From Puniceibacterium confluentis (GTDB lineage Bacteria; Pseudomonadota; Alphaproteobacteria; Rhodobacterales; Rhodobacteraceae): 64,000 nucleotides of DNA. The DNA lies in NCBI RefSeq assembly GCF_007923445.1, contig NZ_VOJI01000001.1:124001-188000 (forward strand), given 5' to 3'. A program made the translations under genes and the position numbers. Under the pieces are notes generated by a model, which saw only the letters and a program-made list of their open reading frames with translations, was not told the DNA's origin and ran no database searches. Position 1 is the first letter of the stretch. Each line of letters starts with the position of its first letter. Shown here in pieces: positions 45,638 to 55,871 of the stretch.

Positions 45638-48157
45638 ATGAGTCTGGCGCAGAAACTGGCCGAGGAACGGCGCGCGCGACTGGCGGCGGAGCGGCTGCTT
45701 GAACTCAAGCAGGCCGAGCTGTTTTCCGCCAACCGCAAACTGGGGCACCATGCCCGCAAACTCAGCCACGAAATCACCGAAACCCGCGCCGAGGTGGCGA
45801 ATGTGCGGGACGAGAACACGCGGGTCAAAACCGAACTGGGCGAGGCGTTCCAGAAGATCGAAGTGGTCGAGGGGCAGCTTTGGAAGGCGCTGCGCTCGGT
45901 CCGCGACGGATTTGCCCTGTTCAATGCCGATGGACTGTTGGAAATTGCCAACCCCCCATACCTTGCGTTGTTCGAGGGGCTGGACACGATCGCCCCGGGT
46001 GCCAGCTATCCGCATATCGTCGACATGATGATCGAAGAAGGCATCGCGGATCTGCAGGGGGCGTCACCCCGCGACTGGCGGGACCGCATGTTGGCACGCT
46101 GGCAGATGGAGGTGATCCCGCCGGTGACAATCCGTCTGTGGTCCGGACAGTTCCTGAAAATCCAGGACCGGCGTACCCCGGATGGCGGCATTGTGAGCCT
46201 TGCGCTGGACATCACCGAACTGATGCGCATGTGGTCGGCGGTCGAAGAACTGCCCGACGGCTTTGTGATCTACGATTCCGATGACCGGCTGTTGATGTGC
46301 AATGCCCCCTATCGTGCCATGTACGAGGCGAGCGCCGAAGCCATGATCCCCGGCACCACATTCGAGGAAATCCTGCGTTTCGGTCTGGCCAATGGCCAAT
46401 ATGCCGATGCGCTGGGCCGCGAGGAGTCGTGGCTGGAAGAGCGGATGGACATGCACCGCAGAACCTCGGTCGAACACGAACAGCGCCTCAGCGACGGCCG
46501 GTGGCTGCGCGTCTACGAGAAAGAAACCACTGATGGCGGTCGGGTCGGGCTGCGCATCGACATCAGCCAGATGAAGCAGGTGCAGCGCGATCTGGAAGTG
46601 GCCAAGTCCCGGGCAGAGGCGGCCAATCGTGCGAAATCCTCGTTCCTTGCGAACATGAGCCATGAAATCCGCACGCCGATGAACGGTGTGGTCGGCATGG
46701 CCGACCTGTTGATGGACGCCGATCTCACGGAAGAGCAGCGGCTGTATGCGGAAACCATCCGCAGTTCCGGCGAGGCGCTGCTGGTGATCATCAACGACGT
46801 GCTGGATTTCTCCAAGATTGAAGCCGAAAAACTGGTGCTCCACCCCGAACCCTTTGATCTGGAGCGCGCGGTGCACGAGGTGGTGATGCTGCTACAGCCC
46901 TCTGCGCGCGACAAGTCGGTTGAGCTGCTGGTCGATTACGACATGTTCCTGCCAAGCCGGTTCGTCGGCGACCCCGGGCGTCTGCGTCAGGCGCTGACAA
47001 ATCTCTTGGGCAATGCGGTGAAGTTCACCATCGACGGGCACGTTCTGGTCCGCATTGTCGGCATCCCGGCCGCTGAGGGCCGGACAGCCATTCACATCAC
47101 GGTCGAAGACACCGGCATCGGCATTCCTGCGGACAAAGTGGATCACGTGTTCGGCGAATTCAATCAGGTCGACGATGAGCGCAATCGCCAGTTCGAAGGC
47201 ACCGGCCTGGGCCTCGCCATCACCCGCAAGCTGATCCAGCTGATGGACGGCGAAATCTGGGTCGAATCCGAGCTAGGCAAGGGCACCTGTTTCGGGTTTC
47301 GGGTGGTGCTGCCAACCGACGAGCCGGTGACCTATGAAACCGCCAGGGTGCCGGACGGGCTGAAACGGGTGCTGGTTGTCGATGACCACAGCGCCACCCG
47401 CAGCATCCTTGGCAAGCAGCTGGGCATTCTGGGGCTCGACGTCTCGTTCTGTCTGACCGGTGCCGAGGCGCTGGACCTGATGGCCGACCCGCCGGATCTG
47501 CTGATCATTGAACAGGACCTGCCGGACATGGAGGGCGCGGCACTGGCCGCACAGCTGCGGCACAAGGGGCAGGCGGTGCCGATTTTCCTGTTTTCCCGCA
47601 CTCCCGGCGCGCTGCAGAACAGCCCGTTGCGTCAGGCGGTCGCCGCCATTCTGCAAAAGCCGGTGTCCCGCAGCGCGTTGTTTGCAGCGATCGAAGGGTT
47701 GGACGCCCAGAGTGCACCCAAGGATCCACCGTTGGCTGTCACCGCCCCGAAGAGCGATCTGGCGCCGCTGCGCGTCTTGCTGGCTGAGGACAACAAGACC
47801 AACCAACTGGTGTTCCGCAAGATGGTGGCGGCGTTGGACCTGGATCTGACATTTGCCAGCAATGGCTTCGAGGCGGTCGCGGCATTTCAGGCGCAGCGGC
47901 CGGACATCATCTTCATGGACATCTCTATGCCCGGCATGGACGGCAAACAGGCGACCCGTGAAATCCGCGCACTCGAAGGCGGCGGGACGCACGTGCCGAT
48001 TGTCGCGGTAACGGCCCACGCGATGTCGGGCGACCGGGAAGCGATACTGGAAGCGGGGTTGGACGACTACCTGACCAAGCCATTGCGCAAGGCCGAGCTG
48101 CTGGCCAAATTCGAAACCTATGTCGGCACGCCCGCCCACAAGCGGGAGGTCGGGTAG
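45638..48157 (+). CDS. Soluble hybrid histidine kinase with two receivers
   Basis: 839 residues, no membrane segments. Coiled coil about 1-80, two PAS-like domains (85-195 and 200-312), HisKA with His342 in FLANMSHEIRTPMNGVVGM, HATPase with DTGIGIP (491-497) and GTGLGLA (521-527), then two receivers. The second receiver has a normal phospho-acceptor (Asp761, FMDISMPGMDG). The first has Glu625 where aspartate is expected (IIEQDLPDMEG), although the acidic pair DD582-583 and K674 remain. Start 45638 is the first in-frame ATG with a plausible GGAG upstream. Partner unknown. Confidence 0.88.
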   Translation: MSLAQKLAEERRARLAAERLLELKQAELFSANRKLGHHARKLSHEITETRAEVANVRDENTRVKTELGEAFQKIEVVEGQLWKALRSVRDGFALFNADGLLEIANPPYLALFEGLDTIAPGASYPHIVDMMIEEGIADLQGASPRDWRDRMLARWQMEVIPPVTIRLWSGQFLKIQDRRTPDGGIVSLALDITELMRMWSAVEELPDGFVIYDSDDRLLMCNAPYRAMYEASAEAMIPGTTFEEILRFGLANGQYADALGREESWLEERMDMHRRTSVEHEQRLSDGRWLRVYEKETTDGGRVGLRIDISQMKQVQRDLEVAKSRAEAANRAKSSFLANMSHEIRTPMNGVVGMADLLMDADLTEEQRLYAETIRSSGEALLVIINDVLDFSKIEAEKLVLHPEPFDLERAVHEVVMLLQPSARDKSVELLVDYDMFLPSRFVGDPGRLRQALTNLLGNAVKFTIDGHVLVRIVGIPAAEGRTAIHITVEDTGIGIPADKVDHVFGEFNQVDDERNRQFEGTGLGLAITRKLIQLMDGEIWVESELGKGTCFGFRVVLPTDEPVTYETARVPDGLKRVLVVDDHSATRSILGKQLGILGLDVSFCLTGAEALDLMADPPDLLIIEQDLPDMEGAALAAQLRHKGQAVPIFLFSRTPGALQNSPLRQAVAAILQKPVSRSALFAAIEGLDAQSAPKDPPLAVTAPKSDLAPLRVLLAEDNKTNQLVFRKMVAALDLDLTFASNGFEAVAAFQAQRPDIIFMDISMPGMDGKQATREIRALEGGGTHVPIVAVTAHAMSGDREAILEAGLDDYLTKPLRKAELLAKFETYVGTPAHKREVG

Positions 48158-48256
48158 CCCGCCACCGGCGCCTTCGCTTCGTACCGGGGGACCGAAACGT
48201 GAAGTGCTCTGGAAGCCAGAGGTCTCATGACCCGAAAGCGAATCCTGTGCCCTGGG

Positions 48257-49012
48257 TCAGCCCCGGACAAAGACCGGACGATTTTCAACCGAGGCTTCGG
48301 AATCAAAGACGTACCCGCCCACATCGAACCCATGCAGGTCCCCGGCTTCCGATGCATCGGAATGCAGAACCCATCGGGCCATCGCGCCTCTCGCACGTTT
48401 GGCGGATACCCCGATCACCCTGCGCGTACCGCCGCGCTCTTCCTCGAACCGTGGGCTGATCACCGTCAGATCGTCCAGGGCCGCCGGATCGACGGCTTTG
48501 CTGTACTCTTCCGAAGCAAGATTCAGGACAATGTTGGTCTTGATGGCGCGGGCATCGTCGGCAATGGCCCTGGCAATTTTTGTCCCCCAGAATTTGTACA
48601 GCGTGCCCGCCGGATGACCCGGGCAACGGCGTCCCATTTCCATGCGGTAGGCCTGAACGCCATCCGTTGGCCGCAGCAGGCCATACAGACCCGAGAGCAG
48701 GCGCAAGCGCCGGGATGCAAGATCCAGAGCCTGTGCGTCGAAGGTGCTGAGTTCCAGTTCCTTGTAGACGTCGCCGTCGAACAGCAGTCCGGCAGCGCAT
48801 TCACCGCCACGCGACCAGCTTGAGAACCTTTCGCGGTTGAGCTTGGCCAGCGCCGACGACACCTTCATGATCTGGCTGATTTCATCGTCGGACCAATGGC
48901 GCGCCACCGATACAATCTCTTCGGCTTCGTCGAGAAAGCGCGGGGTCGTGGCGGCACGACCGGCTGCGCGTTCTTCGTTAACATTCTTGGCCGGTGACAA
49001 CAGAATAAGCAC
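48257..49012 (-). CDS. yaaA: YaaA-family peroxide stress protein (DUF328)
   Basis: 251 residues. The family start MLILLSPAKNVNEE is recognisable; E. coli YaaA limits free iron and oxidative DNA damage and has DNA-binding ability. Begins with GTG at 49012; Shine-Dalgarno is weak. Lies downstream of recQ on the same strand with a 307-base gap, and converges on the hybrid kinase, with only a small CTCTGG/CCAGAG hairpin (48207-48221) between them. Confidence 0.9.
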   Translation of the reverse strand: MLILLSPAKNVNEERAAGRAATTPRFLDEAEEIVSVARHWSDDEISQIMKVSSALAKLNRERFSSWSRGGECAAGLLFDGDVYKELELSTFDAQALDLASRRLRLLSGLYGLLRPTDGVQAYRMEMGRRCPGHPAGTLYKFWGTKIARAIADDARAIKTNIVLNLASEEYSKAVDPAALDDLTVISPRFEEERGGTRRVIGVSAKRARGAMARWVLHSDASEAGDLHGFDVGGYVFDSEASVENRPVFVRG

Positions 49013-49319
49013 AGAGCGGTTCCCGTCTTGATCGAAAGTTGGCGCAAATCACGGATCTGCGGACTGGACTGGTTTAGAGCGACCTTCTGCACGGATTGCG
49101 CGCCCGAGCCAACCCGTGACGAAAGCGCCCTGCCATAGTTTGGCTCGGGCTTCGTGATATGTGCACGGCGGTGCAAACGCGGTCAGCGCCTCCTGTCGTC
49201 GTCGCGGCGCGGCAACCGTTGATTTCGCTGGCGAGGGCCGCCGGTCGGGTGCGATTGCGTCCTGCGCCCCCCTGGCCCGGCGCGACTCCGGGACAGGGCA
49301 ATCCAGAGCGGCCCGGGGC
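49013..49319. other. Intergenic gap between recQ and yaaA, no gene seen
   Basis: GC-rich 307 bases. Minus-strand reading frames cross it but overlap recQ out of frame and have no family resemblance. No tRNA, strong terminator or repeat is evident; it presumably holds the yaaA promoter. Confidence 0.4.
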
Positions 49320-51389
49320 CTAGCAATCGCTTTGCAGAACGTCCAGAAAGGCCGGCCCGAACCGTTCGGCCCGCCGTTCACCCAGCAAATTCTCGAGCGC
49401 CTGCGAATCCGGAGACCGCATCTGTGCCACCTTGGCCAGTTGCCCGGCGGAACAGCTGAGTGGCTTGTCATGCCCTTCGGGTCCGCGTGACAGTTGCGAC
49501 TGTGCGGCCAGCAACCTGTCATAGATATCCCCGGCATCGCGACCGGCCAGTCTGCGCCGGGTTGGGTGCATCTCTTCGCCCGCGCCGGTGATCACCGAGA
49601 GAAACTCGGCGCCATATTTTTCGAGTTTCTTGGCGCCGACACCATTTATCCGCGCCATCGCGTCCAGATTTGTCGGCCTGTCCTCGGCCATTTCAATCAG
49701 CGTGCGGTCGGGAAAGATCATGTAGGCCGGCAATGAGGCCGCCTCGGACAGGGCCCGCCGCTTGGCCTTGAGGGCCGACAAAAGCGGTGCGTCCTCGTCG
49801 CTGACCAGCGCCTTGACAGCCGGTCGGCGGTCCGAGGCGGCACGGTTCAGGCTGTCGCGGCGCAGTGTGATGGTGTCCTCGCCGCGCAGCAGCGGGCGGG
49901 CGGCTTCGGTCATCACCAGCGCGCCGTGGCGGGCGGCATCCGGGCGCATCAGGTCAAAGCCCATCATCTGCCGGAACACCCCCTGCCATGCCGTCTTGCT
50001 CAGATCGCGCCCGACACCGAAGGTCGGCAGGGAGTCATGGCCGCGCGCCTTGACCTTGTCGGTGGCAGTCCCGGTGAGGATGTCGATCAGATGCCCGGCG
50101 CCAAAGCTTTCGCCGGTGCGCAGCGCCGCGGACAGGGCCTTGCGCACCGCCTCGGTGCCGTCGAACACGTCGGGCGGGGTTTCGCACAGGTCACAGTGGC
50201 CACAGGTGATGTCTGTCTCGCCAAAATATCCCAGCAGGGTTCTGCGGCGGCATTGCTGCGCTTCGGCCAGCCCCAACAGGGCGTTCAGCCGACCGTGGTC
50301 CGCGGCCTGCCGTTCCGGCGGGGCCAGTCCTTCGTCGATCTGGGTGCGGCGCAGTCGGATGTCGTCGGGGCCGAACAGGGTCAGGGTTTCGGCCGGGGCG
50401 CCGTCCCGGCCGGCGCGGCCAATTTCCTGATAGTAGGATTCGATCGACTTCGGCAGATCCGCATGGGCCACCCAGCGGATGTCGGGCTTGTCCACCCCCA
50501 TGCCAAAGGCCACCGTCGCCACCACGATCAGCCCGTCCTCTTGCTGAAACCGGGTTTCGACATGGCGGCGGGCATCGGCCTCCATGCCGCCGTGATAATG
50601 GCAGGCAGTATGGCCGGCCTGGCTCAGCGCCGCGGCCAGACCTTCGGTCTTGGCCCGGGTGCCGCAATAGACGATCCCTGACTGACCCTTGCGCGCGGCG
50701 GCAAAGTTCAGGATCTGCGCCCGGGGGCCATCCTTGGCGGCAAAGGCGAGGTGGATGTTGGGCCGGTCAAAGCCGCGCAGGAAGGTCGCGGGCTGTTCGC
50801 CCTCGAACAGGCGCTGCACGATCTCGACCTGGGTTTCGGCATCCGCGGTGGCGGTAAACGCGGCGAGCGGCACATCCAGCGCGCGGCGCAGTTCGCCGAT
50901 GCGCAGATAATCCGGGCGGAAATCATGGCCCCACTGGCTGACGCAATGCGCTTCGTCGACGGCGATGAACGACACGCCCGCGCGGGCCAGCATCCGCTGG
51001 GTGCCGGTATTGGCGAGCCGTTCGGGAGCGAGATACAGCAGCTTGAGCGTGCCGTCCGACAGCTGGGACCAGACCGCCTCGGTTTCCTCCTCGGTGTTGC
51101 CCGAAGTCAGTGCGCCAGCCGCCACGCCCGCCTCGCGCAGGCCGCGCACCTGATCGCGCATCAGTGCAATTAGTGGCGAAATGACCAGTGTGACGCCCGG
51201 ACGCAGCAGGGCAGGAAGCTGAAAACACAAGGATTTTCCGCCGCCAGTCGGCATGATCGCCAGCACGTTTTCGCCCCGGGCCACAGCCTCGACAATCTCG
51301 CCCTGACCGGGGCGGAATGCGTCGAACCCGAAAACGTCACGCAGAATCGCATTCGCGCCGGAAATCTCTCCGCCAAGGCCGTCGGGCAT
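49320..51389 (-). CDS. recQ: ATP-dependent DNA helicase RecQ
   Basis: 3'-5' superfamily 2 helicase for recombination and fork repair. 689 residues, longer than E. coli RecQ (609). Walker A MPTGGGKSLCFQLPA, DEAH in VDEAHCVSQWGHDFRPDY, motif VI QEIGRAGRDG, zinc cysteines in CRRRTLLGYFGE..CGHCDLC, RQC, and a C-terminal HRDC domain (LIEMAEDRPTNLDAMARING). A further 80-residue tail follows HRDC. The gene appears monocistronic. Confidence 0.94.
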   Translation of the reverse strand: MPDGLGGEISGANAILRDVFGFDAFRPGQGEIVEAVARGENVLAIMPTGGGKSLCFQLPALLRPGVTLVISPLIALMRDQVRGLREAGVAAGALTSGNTEEETEAVWSQLSDGTLKLLYLAPERLANTGTQRMLARAGVSFIAVDEAHCVSQWGHDFRPDYLRIGELRRALDVPLAAFTATADAETQVEIVQRLFEGEQPATFLRGFDRPNIHLAFAAKDGPRAQILNFAAARKGQSGIVYCGTRAKTEGLAAALSQAGHTACHYHGGMEADARRHVETRFQQEDGLIVVATVAFGMGVDKPDIRWVAHADLPKSIESYYQEIGRAGRDGAPAETLTLFGPDDIRLRRTQIDEGLAPPERQAADHGRLNALLGLAEAQQCRRRTLLGYFGETDITCGHCDLCETPPDVFDGTEAVRKALSAALRTGESFGAGHLIDILTGTATDKVKARGHDSLPTFGVGRDLSKTAWQGVFRQMMGFDLMRPDAARHGALVMTEAARPLLRGEDTITLRRDSLNRAASDRRPAVKALVSDEDAPLLSALKAKRRALSEAASLPAYMIFPDRTLIEMAEDRPTNLDAMARINGVGAKKLEKYGAEFLSVITGAGEEMHPTRRRLAGRDAGDIYDRLLAAQSQLSRGPEGHDKPLSCSAGQLAKVAQMRSPDSQALENLLGERRAERFGPAFLDVLQSDC

Positions 51390-51519
51390 GGGTTGAACCT
51401 GTTATTTTACTATATCTGCTCTGATACCAAGTCTCACACACTAAGAATCGGTAAACAAGTGCCCGGCGTCCGGTTTCACCCGCCGCTGACCGGGTCGGCG
51501 GAATCGCCCCGTGGTACCT

Positions 51520-51813
51520 TCAGTATCCGTAAAAATACCCGGCGTTGTTGGCGAGGATGATCCGCAGGGCATAGACCACCACGAGCGCCACAAGAGGGGC
51601 CAGATCAATTCCGCCCATCGCGGGCAGGATCCGGCGGATGCGCGAATACATCGGCTCAAGCAGACGGTTCAGTCCGTCCCAGATCTGGGCAACCAGCGGC
51701 TGGCGCAGGTTGAGCACCTGGAAGTTGATCAGCCAGCTCATGATGACATGTGCGATGATGAAGAACCAGACGATGTCCAGAAGGAGCATGAAGATCTGAA
51801 ACAGCGATTGCAT
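51520..51813 (-). CDS. YggT-family membrane protein
   Basis: 97 residues with two hydrophobic segments (about 3-28 and 67-90) and the YggT motif LNRLLEPMYSRIRRILPAMGGIDLAPLV. ATG at 51813 follows AGGAACC. Function uncertain (osmotic-stress or cell-division linked in some species). Confidence 0.87.
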   Translation of the reverse strand: MQSLFQIFMLLLDIVWFFIIAHVIMSWLINFQVLNLRQPLVAQIWDGLNRLLEPMYSRIRRILPAMGGIDLAPLVALVVVYALRIILANNAGYFYGY

Positions 51814-51948
51814 CGGGCAGGGTTCCTTTTTACGCGACAAGCGCCCAAGACCTAAGGGCGCGGTTCACAAAGGGCAAGAGTGCCGCTAGGTTCCAGTTGA
51901 CCTCGGGGGGCCGACTTGCCCGAAAGGGACACAAATCAGGAGTCCGCC

Positions 51949-52521
51949 ATGTATCCCATCGTCCGACTGTTCAAGGAATTGCGCCTCTTTCGCAACGCGC
52001 CACCGCTCGCGCTGGGCGAGGTGCATGTTTCGCACCACCTGTGCTGGCCCTGGGACATCGACCTGTGGAAGGAACTCAACAACGGCCGCGCGCTCACGCT
52101 TTTCGATCTGGGGCGGATTCCGCTGGCGCAGCGCAGCGGACTGCTGACGGTGCTTCGGCGTGAAAGGTGGGGGCTGATCATTGCCGGAACCGCGGTGCGT
52201 TACCGCCGCCGGGTGCGGATGTTCGAAAAGGTCGAGATGCGCTCGCGGCTGCTGTGCTGGGACGCGCGGTTCCTGTACGTGGAACAAAGCATGTGGAAAA
52301 CCGACGGAGAATGTTCCAGCCATGCGGTCTATCGTTCGGCCGTGACGGATCAGAGCGGCATCGTTTCGACGGCGCGCCTGATGGCGGCCATGGGGCTTGA
52401 GACATCCTCGCCACCCATGCCGGAGTGGGTGCGGCAATGGACAGAGGCCGAAGCGATGCGCCCCTGGCCGCCGATGCAGGATGCGGTTGCCACCGCCCTG
52501 CCGGACAGACAGCCCGCATAG
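51949..52521 (+). CDS. Acyl-CoA thioesterase-like (hot-dog fold) protein
   Basis: 190 residues. HVSHHLCWPWDIDLWKELNNGRALTLFDLGR contains the 4HBT_2-type active-site region (Asp/Asn near residue 40), and the family resembles THEM6-like thioesterases; RYRRRVRMFEKVEMRSRLL follows. GGAGTCCGCC precedes the ATG; the ATG at 51949 is preferred over 51916. Substrate unknown. Confidence 0.75.
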   Translation: MYPIVRLFKELRLFRNAPPLALGEVHVSHHLCWPWDIDLWKELNNGRALTLFDLGRIPLAQRSGLLTVLRRERWGLIIAGTAVRYRRRVRMFEKVEMRSRLLCWDARFLYVEQSMWKTDGECSSHAVYRSAVTDQSGIVSTARLMAAMGLETSSPPMPEWVRQWTEAEAMRPWPPMQDAVATALPDRQPA

Positions 52522-52626
52522 GCCGCGGTCTGCCTGTGGCGGCTCGGGTTTTGCCGCCATCAGAGCGAAACCCGCTTGCCAGCCTTTGCGCCAGACCGTC
52601 TTATCGGCGCAAAGGCAGGGGGCGAC

Positions 52627-53991
52627 ATGACCATTGAAGCAGATATCACCACCGCAAGGGCGTCGACGCTGCGCAAACGGATCTGGGGCTGGTTCTTTTT
52701 CGACTGGGCAAGTCAGCCTTACAACACGTTGCTGATCACCTTTATCTTTGCGCCCTACGTCAAGGAGCTGATGGGCGACGGCACCGCGGCGCAATCCGCC
52801 TGGGGCTTTGGCATCGGCGCGGCGGGCGTGGTCATTGCGATTCTGGCACCGGTGCTGGGCGCGCTCGCCGATACCGGCGGCAACCGGCTTCGCTGGATCT
52901 GGCTGTTTTCCGGCCTTTACGTGCTGGGCTCGGCGATGTTGTGGTTTGCCGCTCCCGGCGACTTCAACCTGATCGCCACGCTGTTCTTCTTTGCCATTGG
53001 CATGATCGGCATGGAGTTCGCGACGATCTTTACCAATGCCATGCTGCCTGATCTTGGCCCGAAGGAAGAGATCGGCCGCATTTCCGGCAATGGCTGGGCC
53101 TTCGGTTACGTTGGCGGGTTGATGACCCTTGTCATCATGCTGGTGCTCTTTGCGGAAAGCGCGACCACCGGCAAGACCTTTGTCGGCCTGTCGCCGCTGT
53201 TCGGGCTGGACGCAGAGGCGCGCGAAGGCACACGTTTCGTCGGCCCCCTGACAGCGATCTGGTACGCGGTGTTCATGATCCCGTTCTTTGTCTACGTGCG
53301 CGACCCGCGCGCACGCCCGGCCCCGAAGGGGGCGGTGGCCACGGCCCTGCGCGACCTGAAGGCGACGCTGAAGCGCCTGCCGCAGTCGCCGTCGCTGTTT
53401 GCCTATCTCGGATCGTCGATGTTCTACCGCGATGCGCTGAACGGCATGTATGCCTTTGGCGGCATCTACGCGGCCGGCGTTCTGGGCTGGAGCGTGGTCG
53501 ATGTGGGAATCTTCGGCATCCTTGCCATCATCGCCGGCGCTCTGTTTGCCTGGCTCGGCGGCATGGCCGACGCCCGTTTCGGACCCAAGCCGGTGATCAC
53601 GGCCTGTATCCTGATCCTGACCGGTGTGGCCGTCGCCATTGTGCTGATTTCGCGCGACTCCGTTCTGGGCATTGCAGTCGCGCCGGGGTCTAAGCTGCCC
53701 GACATCGCATTTTACGTCGTTGGCGCGATGATCGGCGCCGCCGGCGGGGTGATCCAGTCCGCGAGCCGCACGATGATGGTGCGTCAGGCGGACCCGCTGC
53801 GCATGACCGAAGCCTTCGGCCTCTATGCGCTGGCGGGCAAGGCCACCAGTTTCATGGCGCCGACCCTGATCGGGATTGCCACCTATGCCAGCGGATCACA
53901 ACAAGTTGGGGTCTCGCCGCTGATCGGGCTTTTCGCAGTGGGGTTGATTCTGCTACTCTGGGTAAAACCCGACGGAGATCGAGCAGTATGA
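52627..53991 (+). CDS. MFS transporter, UMF1/Atg22-like family
   Basis: 454 residues, about 12 membrane segments. WFFFDWASQPYNTLLITFIFAPY near the N-terminus is diagnostic of the UMF1 family (related to vacuolar amino-acid exporter Atg22). Start 52627 lies behind AGGGGGCGAC. The stop overlaps the start of mepA (TATGA), so the two are coupled. Substrate unknown. Confidence 0.83.
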   Translation: MTIEADITTARASTLRKRIWGWFFFDWASQPYNTLLITFIFAPYVKELMGDGTAAQSAWGFGIGAAGVVIAILAPVLGALADTGGNRLRWIWLFSGLYVLGSAMLWFAAPGDFNLIATLFFFAIGMIGMEFATIFTNAMLPDLGPKEEIGRISGNGWAFGYVGGLMTLVIMLVLFAESATTGKTFVGLSPLFGLDAEAREGTRFVGPLTAIWYAVFMIPFFVYVRDPRARPAPKGAVATALRDLKATLKRLPQSPSLFAYLGSSMFYRDALNGMYAFGGIYAAGVLGWSVVDVGIFGILAIIAGALFAWLGGMADARFGPKPVITACILILTGVAVAIVLISRDSVLGIAVAPGSKLPDIAFYVVGAMIGAAGGVIQSASRTMMVRQADPLRMTEAFGLYALAGKATSFMAPTLIGIATYASGSQQVGVSPLIGLFAVGLILLLWVKPDGDRAV

Positions 53992-54932
53992 TCCGACCCA
54001 TTCTGGCCCTGACGCTGATCACCGCCCTTGTCGGCTGTGGTGGCGGGAAACCTTCCAGCAACCTCCAGTCCATGTCGCGCGGGGCCGCCGCAATGGCGGT
54101 GCCGGTGTCCGGAGTGGTCTCCAGCAAAAGCGCCAAGCAGCTGTTTGGCAATGAACACAGCGCCTCGGCGCAGCGGGCCGAACCCTTTGGCAGCTATGCC
54201 AAGGGCTGCGCCGCCGGCAATGTCCAGCTGCCCGAAACCGGTGCGACCTGGCAGGCGATGCGCCTGTCGCGCAACCGGAACTGGGGGCAGCCGACCACCA
54301 TTGATTTCATTCAGGACCTGTCGCGCAAGGCGGCGCAACATCCCGGCTGGGCCGGGCTGTATGTCGGCGACATCAGTCAGCCCAAGGGCGGCCCGATGCT
54401 GACCGGCCACGCCAGCCACCAGATCGGACTGGATGCCGATATCTGGATGCTGCCACCCACGACGCTCTCGCGCAGCCGTGCCGAACGCGAGGACATTTCC
54501 TCGATCTCCATGCAGCGGGCCAAAGGCGCCTACGTCAATAGTGACTGGACCCGTGCCCACCATGAAATAATCAAGGCCGCCGCCAGCGACCCGCGTGTCG
54601 CGCGGATTTTCATCTTTCCCGGCGCCAAGGTGCAGATGTGCAACGACGAAAAGGGTGAACGCAGCTGGCTGGGCAAGGTCCGGCCCTGGTACGGACATCA
54701 TTTTCATTTCCACGTGCGACTGGCCTGCCCCCCGGGGGCGTCGGGTTGCGTCAACCAGACGCCGCCACCCGCCGGGGATGGCTGCGCCGACGCGCAGTCC
54801 TGGGTCAACAACATCCTGAACCCGCCGCCAGCCAAGCCGCGCGATCCCGACGCACCCAAGCCGAAACCCAAACGTGAACTCACTCTGAACGATCTTCCCG
54901 GTCAATGCTCCGGCGTGCTCGCATCGCGCTAG
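53988..54932 (+). CDS. mepA: Penicillin-insensitive murein endopeptidase (lipoprotein form)
   Basis: Cleaves D-alanyl-meso-DAP crosslinks in peptidoglycan; LAS-family zinc metallopeptidase M74. 314 residues. Lipobox-like LVGCGGG near residue 15 suggests membrane anchoring, unlike the E. coli periplasmic enzyme. Zinc site [15 protein letters not shown] and [12 protein letters not shown] are present. The C-terminus carries a proline/lysine-rich tail PKPKPKREL. Overlaps the UMF1 gene by 4 bases and the next gene by 28. Confidence 0.9.
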   Translation: MIRPILALTLITALVGCGGGKPSSNLQSMSRGAAAMAVPVSGVVSSKSAKQLFGNEHSASAQRAEPFGSYAKGCAAGNVQLPETGATWQAMRLSRNRNWGQPTTIDFIQDLSRKAAQHPGWAGLYVGDISQPKGGPMLTGHASHQIGLDADIWMLPPTTLSRSRAEREDISSISMQRAKGAYVNSDWTRAHHEIIKAAASDPRVARIFIFPGAKVQMCNDEKGERSWLGKVRPWYGHHFHFHVRLACPPGASGCVNQTPPPAGDGCADAQSWVNNILNPPPAKPRDPDAPKPKPKRELTLNDLPGQCSGVLASR

Positions 54933-55789
54933 GCGCGGCGCTTGCGGCTCTGTTGACACTTGGCGTGTCGGCCGAGCCGTCGGGGCGGGTGCAATTCATC
55001 GGCGCGTTCACATGGTCCCTGCCGGACCCGGACTTTGGCGGGTTTTCCGGACTCGAGCTGAGTGCCGACGGCACCGGTTTTACCGCCATCAGCGATCGCG
55101 CCCACATCCTGCGCGGCACATTCACCCGCAGCAACGGGCGCATCAGCCGTGTCGCCTCGGGGCCGCTTCACGCGCTTGAGGGCCGCGAAGGCAGGCCCTT
55201 GCCGCAGCACCACGGTGACAGCGAGGGACTCGCCATCGCGGCAGACGGGCGCACCTACATTTCCTTCGAGGGCGACACCCGTGTCTGGGAATACCGCAAG
55301 GCACGCCCCGTGCCGCTGCCCCGGCCGCCGGCGTTCCAGCAGATGCGGAACAATTCGGGGCTGGAAGCGCTGGCGGTAGACGCACGCGGCTGGCTGTACA
55401 CCCTGCCCGAGCGGTCCGGAGAGCTGACGACCGGCTTCCCGGTCTACCGTTTCCGGAACGGCCGCTGGGATCAGCCGTTCTCGATTCCGCGGTTTGGCGG
55501 CTTTCTGGTGGTGGGCGCGGACTTTGGCCCCGACGGTCGACTCTACATTCTGGAACGCAGCTTTACCGGCCTCAGCTTTCTGTCCCGTGTGCGCCGCTTT
55601 GACGTCACCCGATCCAGCATCAGCCACGGAGAAATCCTGCTGCAATCCCGCAACGGCCAGTTCGACAACCTCGAAGGGCTGTCGGTCTGGCGCGACACAG
55701 ACGGGCGGATCCGGCTGACAATGATCTCGGATGACAACTTCAAATTCTTCCAGCGCACCGAGTTCGTGGAATACGCCGTCACGGAATAA
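54905..55789 (+). CDS. Exported esterase-like/phytase-like protein (PF13449 type)
   Basis: 294 residues with a signal peptide ([20 protein letters not shown], cleavage after VSA near 24). The [23 protein letters not shown] and [22 protein letters not shown] motifs belong to the esterase-like activity of phytase family beta-propeller. Overlaps mepA by 28 bases, so it is translated with it. Substrate unknown. Confidence 0.82.
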   Translation: MLRRARIALGAALAALLTLGVSAEPSGRVQFIGAFTWSLPDPDFGGFSGLELSADGTGFTAISDRAHILRGTFTRSNGRISRVASGPLHALEGREGRPLPQHHGDSEGLAIAADGRTYISFEGDTRVWEYRKARPVPLPRPPAFQQMRNNSGLEALAVDARGWLYTLPERSGELTTGFPVYRFRNGRWDQPFSIPRFGGFLVVGADFGPDGRLYILERSFTGLSFLSRVRRFDVTRSSISHGEILLQSRNGQFDNLEGLSVWRDTDGRIRLTMISDDNFKFFQRTEFVEYAVTE

Positions 55790-55840
55790 CTTGCGCGGCG
55801 GCCCGACCGGGTTTAAGGCCCTCCGGTCCCCGACAGGGGG

Positions 55841-55869
55841 CCAAGTTCCCGCAACCTTGGAAAAACGGG
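55841..55869 (+). promoter_or_regulatory. PreQ1-I riboswitch candidate
   Basis: Immediately upstream of the queuosine-precursor transporter. Stem P1 CCAAG (55841-55845) / CTTGG (55856-55860) closes the loop TTCCCGCAAC; A5 follows; CGGG (55866-55869) pairs with CCCG (55848-55851) in the loop to give an H-type pseudoknot. This is the compact preQ1-I fold, including the GTTC start of the loop and the A-rich tail. The 3' pseudoknot strand ends three bases before the ATG, so ligand binding should block ribosome access. Confidence 0.8.
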
Positions 55870-55871
55870 CC

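Noticed and set aside
49049-49537. Minus-strand ORF bridging recQ and yaaA
   Set aside because: Overlaps the recQ end out of frame and lacks a Shine-Dalgarno or any family motif.
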